Assembly: GCF_024323335.1 (NCBI RefSeq)
Contig: NC_066584.1
Span: 418,105,819-418,169,818, forward strand
Length of the DNA: 64,000 nt
Reading direction: 5' to 3'
From: Lathyrus oleraceus
Lineage: Eukaryota; Streptophyta; Magnoliopsida; Fabales; Fabaceae
Made by a program: the position numbers and the translations under genes. This document shows, piece by piece, positions 55,577 to 64,000 of the stretch; position 1 is the stretch's first letter, and every line of letters begins with the position of its first letter. The notes under the pieces were generated by a model. It was not told where the DNA came from, made no database searches, and was given only the letters and a program-made list of their open reading frames with translations.

Positions 55577-58526
55577 CGCTCACTTGCAGGTTGTGATGTG
55601 GAAGCTTTGTAACAGATCCCCAGAGAGTTCGCTCAGGAACGAATGAATGAAAGAACGGCGAAGTGACGTTGAGACGTACGACGATCCTGGAATTAATCAA
55701 GAAGACTCTTCAAAATCGGAAGATTGGAAAGTCTGTAGAAATTCCCCGCAGGGTCCAATCAGGGACGAATGAATGGGTAGAGAATGGTGAAGAGAAGACG
55801 TCGAGACGTACGACGATCTTTGGAATTAATCAAGAAGACTCTTCAAAGTCTGAAAATTGAAAAGTCTGTATAGTCCCAGGAGTTCGATCTCCGTCGAGCG
55901 CGGAGCGATGGGGAATACAAGATGATGGAGCAGAAAAGGTCCAGACGAGTCTGGGAATTCTCAAAAGTGGAAAGTTGACACGAGATTGGGAGGTGGATAC
56001 CGTGGTTCGACGAGTCGACAGGTGTTCTGTACCAACTTTTCTCATTTCCCCAGCTATATCCCCAAGCAGAATTAGAGGACTAACTCCCCAGCAGATCCAA
56101 GGTCTGTGGCTTCCCTAGCCGAGTCAGGATGGTTATCCCCGGTAGGTTTACAACGGTGTTTCCTCAGCAGCCAGGCCAGAAGGTTGCTATCCCCGAGTGG
56201 AGCGGGTTTCAATGAAATATATCTCCAGCAGTGTTCATCCTACCAGTGGATTGGATGAGTTTCCGTAGCGGACTGATATCTGCATCCCCAGCTGAGTTGA
56301 TTCTATCTATGGATTGCGTGGGTAATCCCCAGCGGAGTAGTATTCGTTTCCCCTAGCAGGGTCAGGATGGTTATCCCCAGCAGGTGTCAGATCAATGCTT
56401 CCCCAGACGCCAGACCTGGAGGTTGCTGTTTCCCAGCAGAGTATCTGTGAGCATTTCCCCAGTGAAGTCGTCAGGTATCTGTGAGGTTTTCTCGAAGCAG
56501 AGGCGAGATTTATATCCTCAGCAAGTCAAAGATTGTTGTATCCCCACAGAGCGTGGGTGGTGCTTATCCCCAGCAGTTTCTCGAGCGGATTGGGTGCAAA
56601 GGAGGTTTCCTCATCAAGGGTTGCCTATTTCCCAGCAGCAATGCTATTCCCCAGCGGGGTGGAGATTGGAGTATTGGCGAGTTCCTCAGCAGAGTGTCTC
56701 GTGCTTCCCAGAAGAGTCCCTTGAGGGGGATATTTTTTTATGCATTCATCATGTAAATAAGCATAGCATATTGCATAGAAAAAATAAATAATCGCGTAGC
56801 ATTTCCATAATTATGGAGCATTACGCAGAAAAAATCAATCATGCATCATATTGCAAGCACAAGCTAGCCTCAAGCCGTGGTTACCGTTTGAGAGGTGGTT
56901 TTACCAGAAGTAGAGGTGTTACTCCGAGGAGTTTGGCCTCATGATTTGATCAAAGGTATATTCCCCAGTAGTGCGATACTGGAAGAATTTCTTTTCCGTC
57001 GGACAGAGATAGAAATGTTACGCGATCAGCGCGATTCAAGCCGTGGTTACCGCTTGAGGATTGGTTTTGTCGGACAGTGAAGACGATACTCCGAGGAGTT
57101 CAGCAGCGGGATTTTGGAGCAGCAGTATTTCCCAGTCATTGTTTAGTGTCTGGTCGAGCTTTCTTTGGTGTCAGTAAACATCATCATTCGATGTCCAGTA
57201 AACGTCGAGTTATTTCCCAGTCATTGTTTAATGTCTGGTCGATCATTGTTTGATGCCTGTCAACATCATTGTTTGATGTCCTGTCAACATCATGGTTCGA
57301 TGTTCTGTCAACATCCTTGTTTGATGTCCTGTCAACATCATTGTTCGATGTCCTGTCAACATCCTTGTTTGATGTCCTGTCAACATCCTTGTTCGATGTT
57401 CTGTCAACATCCTTGTTCGATGTCCTGTCAACATCATTGTTCGATGTCCTGTCAACATCATTGTTTGATGTCCTGTCAACATCCTTGTTTGATGTCCTGT
57501 CAACATCCTTGTTTGATGTCCTGTCAACATCATTGTTCGATGTCTGGTAAACATCATCGTTCGATGTCCAGTAAACGTCGAGTTTTCTCCCAGTCATCAG
57601 TAAGTGTCTGGTCGAGCTCTCTTTGGTGTCAGGTAAACATCATTGTTCGATGTCCAGTAAACGTCGAGTTTCTTCCCAGTCATCAGTCAGTGTCTGGTTG
57701 AAGGGGTTATTCTGAGGAGTTTAGCATCTGGATGTCAGATCGGCAGTGTTCCCCAGTAGTGCGATATTGGAGGAAATTTTTCTATCGAGCAGAGATGGAA
57801 ATAACATCAAAGGACGTTACGCGATCAGCGCAATTCCGGGGTTCAAATGGAGAAAAGGAGACACGAGGTGTTTTCTGGAGAATGGGGTTCAAATGGAGAA
57901 GAGGAAATGCTGAGGCATTTTCTGGGGTTCAAATGGAGATTGGAGTTGGAGATTATATCCAGGATGAGGTCCGCAGGATTATCTTCTGTTCATGTGTCAC
58001 CTAAGACTTTGGCGGATGCCAATGGAGGTCGTTATAGGTGTCTTCTGAGGAAGAGATACACATGCTACCTTCCTTTGTGAAGGTATACCCTCTGACATGT
58101 CGCCCTCAGAGTGGTGTTTGGTGTTATTTCCGACGTTGCCAGCGGAATTATCACGAGAGATTATCAGAAATTTCGGGGTTCAAGAAAATAAGAAAAAGAG
58201 AGATTATCAGAAATTTCGGGGTTCAAGAAAAGCATAAAAAAGAGAGGAATAATAATCCCCAGCGGATGTGTGGTGTTCAGGCCATAGTTATCCCTGTGTT
58301 ACCATTTATTTTGGTATCCAGGTCGACTTTGCTGTTTCGGTGATCAAGCCGAGCTTTCTCCGTACCAGATGGGTTTTGTTTCAAGTTTGTTTCTTCGCCG
58401 ATTCTGACAGGCGTTGTTAATTATTTTCCATCAGAGTGCAAATTGTTCGTCTGTTCTTGGTATTCAATCACTTTTCATCCTGATCATCTGAAAGCCGAGG
58501 CTGTTCATATCGACAGATTCACAGTG
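55577..58526 (+). repeat. Duplicated E4 3' UTR (copy 2)
   Basis: Copy of 47716-50666, offset 7861 then 7860. I found one substitution (49614 a versus g near 57475) and a one-base loss near 50563/58424. It includes the PBS-complementary motifs (56045-56720) and the 24-bp array (57246-57551). Confidence 0.93.
57246..57551 (+). repeat. 24-bp tandem array in E4 3' UTR, copy 2
   Basis: Same array as 49385-49690, with the same unit order and one differing base. Confidence 0.92.
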
Positions 58527-58543
58527 GATTGAATAGGGGCAGC
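58527..58543 (+). other. Polypurine tract of E4, copy 2
   Basis: GATTGAATAGGGGCAGC before the complete LTR. Confidence 0.85.
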
Positions 58544-61500
58544 TGTAACACCTCAAAATTTGCCCTCCTCTCTTGGGACTAGCGTAACATATTTGCATAT
58601 CATTTTTTAGGTCATTAGGCATTGCATATTGCATATCATGTGGTTACATTGTGCAAGCCATTCTCACAAGTCTTGATCAGGAGATGAAGAGGTTATGTGC
58701 AAGCTAGGGTTTCATTGGACTGGTCATCAATCATCTGAGGATGTGGAGGTCCAAATTAGGGTTTTGTGGTTCTCAAGGAGATTGGTCTTCATCTTGATTG
58801 CAATGATTCATCATCATCATCATGGTTTGTCATCATCAAGTGTTGGATCAGATTCCTTGAGATTAGGGTTTTGACCACTGGTCAACCCTAATCAGTTGCA
58901 TTGGGCCAATCAGGGCATAGCAAGGAGATGGGGTCTATGATTGATATGGGGATCAACATGTGATTGTATTGAGCTTATGGAGGCTAGAGTTTCACCCTTG
59001 AGCCATTTCATCAGAGGATTGGGGCTCAGATTGATCAATGTATTGCCAAATTCATCTATCAGTTGAAAAGTCAAATGTGGTCAACTGTGCTTGATTTAAT
59101 GGATTTGGAGGTGGGAGAGAGTTGGATACACTTCATTCATGTTGGAACAAGTGTTATTGGACATGTCAAAGCTCAAGAATGAAGAAAATAAAGTCAGGAC
59201 AAAGATTGCCAAAAATAGAAAGTGACTTGTAATGGAAGTTTCCAAAAATGGAAAGTTTTTGACCTCAAAATTACATGTCCAAGGAAGCTTCAAATGAAAA
59301 TTTGTTCAACATGAAAGTTGTAGATCTTGGTCTCACCTTTCCAAAAAGTCCAAGAACTTGAAATTCCCATGTATGGTTGACAAGTTATGGTCCATTCAAT
59401 TCCAAAAATGACCCATAATCAAAGTGGCATAACTTCCACATGGAGTGTCCAAATTGAGTGATCTTTTTATGTGCAAACTCCATTTGACATGTACTTTCAT
59501 GGTGCATAATTGGAATTCATCAGAAATGGTCAATGCAAAAAGTCAATTTTCAAGTGTATAGTTAAAAGTCCAAGGGCAAAATGGTCCAAGTTGAGAAATA
59601 ATGGGAATTTTGGTATGGGGATTTTTGCAACACCTCACAAATGCAAATTAGAAATTGTCTCAACTGTCATAAACTTCCAAAGTCCAATATTTGGCAAAGG
59701 CACTTTTGAACTTCACTTGAAAATGCAAATTTTGGCATAGCATGTTGAAAATGAGTTACACAAGGCCAATTGCCATGAGACAAGTGCCAACACATCACAA
59801 ATGGCATTTTGAGGATGTGTGAGCTGTCATACAGCTGTCATGGGCCCCAGGGTGAAAAGTCCATTTTGCCCTTGTTTAGTAAAATGCATTTTTGCTAATC
59901 ACATTTCATTTTGGTTAATTCATGATTAAGAGTGTGATTAAGTGGAAGTATAAGAGCCTAATCATAACTAACTTTGGATCAGAATCACATTTCACAAGAA
60001 ATTCAACAAACTTTTCCCTCCAAACTCTCCAAAAGCTCAAGAACATTCAAGAGCAAAATTCCACAAAACTCTTCCAATTCTTCATCAAATCGTGTGATTC
60101 TTTTTGCTGCCTTCTCCATTCATCTCCTTCTTCAACTGTTTTGGAAAAGCAACATCAAAATCCTCACGAATCTCCACTGTCCATTCTTGATGCATCCATG
60201 GCAAATTGAAATTCTGTCCACTAGAAGCTACATTGGATCAACCTAATACCTCCAGTCAACATCCTGAAGCTCCTCTTGCATCTGTTTTGGATCAACACGC
60301 GCCAAGGCTTCAAGATTCATCACTGACTTCGAATTAAGGTGCCAAATCGAACCTCATGATTTCTTTAATTGTTGTATGCGTTTTATAGAGTGTTCAACAT
60401 AGATGATTGTGATGCCTTTAGTTTTTGAAATGGATGATTGTAGAGAGAGATATTTCGATTTGAAGTTGTGATGTCAAAACCTAATTTGGTCGATCCGTGA
60501 GATTTAGGAAGAATTAGGTAAAATCATGTGCATATTCGTGATCCTCTTGCTCAGACCTTTCCAATGATTATACGCATGATGATTTTCATGGAGTTTCGAT
60601 GTTCTTGATGTTCATGGCGTTTCTGGAAAAATGATGTTGATGATGAAGATTTTCTGGATTTTTTTTGTGCGTTTGATCCGTTGAAACGCGTTGCCAATTT
60701 GAAAAGTAGTTTCCCTCCGTTTCCAGCCACTCACAGCGTGACATGCCAATTAGTGAAACGCGGAGTTTTGGACCTTGGACTCAATAATTACGATAATGCC
60801 ATTGAATCCTGTTTAATTAATTAAAACACTCAATAATTATTTAATAATTCAACCAAACTTTGAAAAATCATAAAAAAAATAATGACTAGTCCAAAAATAG
60901 TGAGGATTTTTTGATGGATTCCAATTTTTCCCTAGAATTTTATAGGCATGGTTTCACAAGTTGTGCATGGTAAAATGTTGACCTGGCCTAGGGATCTTTG
61001 ACTTGTGTGTATTTTTTACATGTTTTGCCATTTTCATTGTGAAATGCTCATACATTTAAAGAAATTCCTGAAATTTTTTGTGCTCATTCTGGACATGTTG
61101 ATGGTGATTTACATATAAAGTTTGTGATTTTTGGATACCTGATGATTGAGATATGATTTTTTGAATCTAGGTGTGACAATTTGTGTCACACCTAGCTAGG
61201 TCAACTTCATGAATTTATTTGCATGACCTATGTTTGTTTGATTGAGTTGAAATTTTGTGTGGATGATCATTGATATGTTAAGATAACATGTGATTTTTTA
61301 TGGATTTTTCTATGGCATTTTCCATTTGATTGATATTTTTCTTCTCTGTTGGTTCATTGTGCAACCTTGTGTGACACATGTTGGTATATCTTTTGTGAAA
61401 TTCTCATATGGTTTTGGATGAATATGAAATTTGGTATGCTGATTATAGACACATTGTAGGACATCACTGTTTTGGTCCCATTCATTTCTAATATGTTGTC

Positions 61501-63557
61501 ACTGTTTTATGAATTTTTGAAGTGAATGCATGTGTTGGTGCTATGAATTGCCTTGAATAATTGTGTCTGGATTTCTTGATTTTCATTGGCCTAGTTCCTT
61601 TTGTCCAATTGAGCTGAAAATTGACATGCTATACCTTGAATAAGTCCTGTTTAGGTGTGAATTATTTGAGGATTTTTGGAATTGTTTTGGTATGCTTTTT
61701 ATTGAAGTTATTCTGTTTGGACATTTGGTGTTGTATTTGACCTAGTTTGTACCAAATTGTGCATGAAATGATAATGGTGAATGGTATGAGCATGGGACCA
61801 ATTGCATTGGCTTTCTATTTGTGTTAATTTGATTTTGGTTGAGAATTACTTGCTGTTTAGAATTTTTTCTCCCTTTTGGACCCTAGGCTTGGCCTAGTGG
61901 TCTAGTTTCTCACATTTGGTTTGGCTTTTCAGGATGAAATACATAATGCTTAAGGAGATTGCTTCAAGGCAATTTGAATTGAGATTGTTTGGTGTTGTGA
62001 ACTAACATGACTTTGTTTTGTAGGTTGTGAAGCTTGAGCTTGAGCTTATAGCTTGCACTTGTGTGCATTAAATTGTGTTGTCTGTATAGATTGACATTTG
62101 CTGTTATTGTTTGTCTGTCTGAGTACTGATGATACTTGATTGATTTCAGGTACATTTAGTCGCTTACAGTTCTTTAAGAACTTGCTTGCTGTTGCTTGGT
62201 TTTTAAACCACTTGAGGTAGGACTTCTATTCTTCATGTAGTCTGGAAGACCTGGCCTGTTACTTGGCCAGGCAACTGTCTGAAGTCCTCCTTAAGAGGCG
62301 ATGTTTGTGGTTGTTTACATTTGTGCCAAGCAGGTAAAGACCTCTATGAGGCAATTGGTGGATCAAAGGGATATGCAATCTATCCCCCACTATTCTGTGA
62401 GTCGTCCCTCTGCTCACACGGCTGTGTGTTGATGCATTGGGACACAAACCCAAGATCTTGTGCTGTTGCACAATCGAGTCAGAGTCTTTGAGCGTAGAAG
62501 GGTCCCTCCATTCTGGACCCACGCTCCTTTGTCTGAAGCTCTCCCTGGTTAGGGATAAGAGCTGTGAAGTCTAATCTTCACTCACCTTTCATCTGCTTCA
62601 CCTTAGCCCCGCAATGGCAAGGTTAAGAGCGAATACTACCCATGTACAGATGACTTGCTTCGGCAGTCAAACCCATTGTTTGAGCCTCACTTGACTGGTT
62701 ATAGTGTGTGCTTTGTGAATATTTGTTTGCTCTGTTTGCTTGTATGCTTGTATGCTTGCTTTCTTCCTGGATAGGATTAGCTTGCAGTTGTGCAAGTAGG
62801 TAGAAACCTCAACGTAGGGTAATGATGCATGAAAACACTAGGCTCGAGTACAGCTCCCTGGTAGTGTGTCTTCCCTGGGTTTCTAGCTAGAGTTTTTTTC
62901 CCTTGAGGGGGAACTACATCGCCCTGATCCTCGTTCCAGACGAGGTATGTAGGCAGGAGGTCGTGCGAGACCTCTCCGGACACTTTTTTTCTTTTTGTGT
63001 GCGTTTGCTTGTTATCTGATTGTGTGTTTGGTTTGGATGCCGATGTAAGTCCAGTGATTGACGGTCGGGCTCCACGTTTGCCGTTTTGTGCGCGTTTTGG
63101 TTCGGATGCTGATGTAAGTCCAATGATTGGCATTCAGGCTCCAAGTTTGCCTGTGTGTTTGTTTGCTTGTTTGGCGTGCGTGAGCCGAACTACGGCAGCT
63201 CTGATTCTCGTTCCAGACGAGATACGTAGGCATAGGATGCGACGTCCTATCGAGCTCTCTTCCTCCTAACCCCACCTGTGTTGTCTTAGCGTGTGTGTAT
63301 GATGTTTGTCTGTTTATTTTAGCAACCTTTTCTTTTCTTAGAACGTGGATCCCGTCGAGTACGACGGACGTGAGGGGTGCTAATACCTTCCCCTTGCGTA
63401 ACCGACTCCCTTACCCTTTCTCTTTGGTCGCGAGACCATTTCCTTTCCAGGTTTCTCTGAGCGTTTCCTTTCCCTATCTTGGGATAAATAACGCGCAGTG
63501 GCGGCTCTGTGTTGTGTTTTTGTTTCAGCCCGCCGGTTGTTTTTCGCGGATGCGACA
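58544..63557 (+). repeat. Complete 3' LTR of E4 (type B, 5014 bp)
   Basis: TGTAACACCTC...GGATGCGACA. TATA box 59949-59956, palindrome 61167-61195, RNA modules at about 62914-63250, LTR-end hairpins CCGTCG/CGACGG near 63353 and TGGTC-GCGA-GACCA near 63424. It differs from copy 1 almost only by single T gains or losses in T runs. Confidence 0.93.
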
Positions 63558-64000
63558 GTGTTCAATATAGACATAAGGGCAAAAGGGTAATTGTACACAT
63601 AATTATTATCACAGGAGGTTTTGTCAGATCACATGACATTTTCGTGTCTTGGGTAGCAGTGATGTGTTGCTAGATACCGCTCACTGTTTATTATGTTAAA
63701 TGCGCGATTTAATATAATTGCCAACGTCACGAAAACCTACAGGGTCACACACAAAGGACGGATTGATGAGAGATAGAGTAACTAAGGAATACCGTAAGGT
63801 ACGGTGCCCTTAAGTGAATTATAGAACATCGTAAGGTACGGTGTACTTGAGTAGAATACGAAATATGGTAAGGTACCATGGGCTTAAGTGATTTTGGGCA
63901 TATTATAAGATATGGGCCAAAATACACTTAAGTGGGCTTTTTAGCTTGAAGCCCACACAAGTGGTTCTATAAATAGAACCCTTGTGCAGAAGCATTGATT
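63558..64000 (+). repeat. Flank of E4: probable U3 of a copia-like LTR
   Basis: No ORF of note. The sequence could start with TGTTCAATATAG at 63559, but E4's own target duplication overlaps that spot. At 63785-63935 a unit of about 40 bp with aatacgtaaggtacggt-like cores and ...cttaagtg ends is repeated three to four times; ACCGTA-agg-TACGGT is an inverted repeat. CTATAAATAGAACCC at 63968-63982 is a strong TATA box, so transcription could start near the window end. The copia assignment is from memory of Fabeae repeats and weak. Confidence 0.4.

Larger units (their letters stand above)
33820..63557 (+). mobile_element. E4: Ogre-type retrotransposon (type B LTR), split by E5 and with a duplicated 3' end
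   Basis: E4 sequence is 33820-36247 plus 44854-63557; E5 occupies 36248-44853. Order: protease region (5' end cut by E3), intron, pol, hairpin array, 3' UTR, PPT, LTR truncated at 55538, 39-bp patch, second 3' UTR copy from 55577, PPT, complete LTR 58544-63557. Pol carries an in-frame TAG and the protease part another, so E4 is dead in its present form. The right flank gtgtt at 63558 would be its target duplication. Confidence 0.9.

Noticed and set aside
50684..63557. The two type B LTRs (50684 and 58544) as a solo LTR plus a separate element, or as the two LTRs of one small element
   Set aside because: The first lacks its 3' end and is followed by a copied patch and 3' UTR sequence, with no PBS and no target duplication. 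A tandem duplication explains it better.
20833..63557. E3 and E4 as one element with two pol genes
   Set aside because: An LTR end at 33819 separates them, protease sequence restarts directly after it, and their LTRs are of different types.

Overview
This is plant heterochromatin-type DNA made almost entirely of nested LTR retrotransposons; I found no host gene, rRNA or tRNA gene. The giant Ty3/gypsy elements match the Ogre (Tat-lineage) type: LTRs of about 5 kb, a PBS reading TGGCGACTCTGCTGGGGA, a degenerate RNase H followed by an intact-looking archaeal-type RNase H, an intron between protease and reverse transcriptase, and long repeat-rich 3' UTRs. Ogre abundance suggests a legume of tribe Fabeae (pea, vetch, lentil or grass-pea group). 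That assignment is an inference.

Layout. E1 (1-14551, minus) is a young Ogre derivative that keeps LTRs, PBS, PPT and a full gag, but has lost ORF1, protease, RT, RNase H and most of integrase. It sits inside ORF1 of E2 (14552-20832, minus), of which only the 5' LTR, leader and start of ORF1 are in the window. E2 sits inside the gag-pro region of E3 (20833-33819, plus), which carries protease, pol with two frameshifts, 3' UTR and 3' LTR. E3 in turn sits inside the protease region of E4 (33820-36247 and 44854-63557, plus). E4 pol is also split by E5 (36248-44853), an intact chromovirus of Tekay/Del type with two nearly identical LTRs, a 5-bp target duplication and one open 1456-codon gag-pol. 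E4's 3' UTR and LTR are duplicated in tandem (about 7.8 kb), with a 39-bp template-switch patch at the junction. The last 443 bp look like the start of another, copia-like LTR. For E1 to E4 the other half of each element lies left of the window, so their target duplications cannot be checked.

Two LTR types occur. Type A (E1, E3) begins TGTAGCACC with a TATA box about 1.03 kb in; type B (E2, E4) begins TGTAACACCTC with a TATA box about 1.40 kb in. E3 and E4 have nearly the same pol but different LTR types. E1 shares LTR start and 3' end with E3, so an E3-like element is the likely source of its missing enzymes.

The main new observation is RNA structure. Downstream of the TATA box, each Ogre LTR holds several copies of a three-helix module (an enclosing helix, an inner hairpin and a following hairpin). 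Stem sequences differ among modules and elements but almost always stay paired, with compensatory changes and G-U pairs that are valid only on the transcribed strand. More covarying hairpins lie elsewhere in the LTR and directly after the pol stop codon. The 3' UTRs also carry dozens of short motifs complementary to the PBS. Together these suggest a heavily structured genomic RNA.
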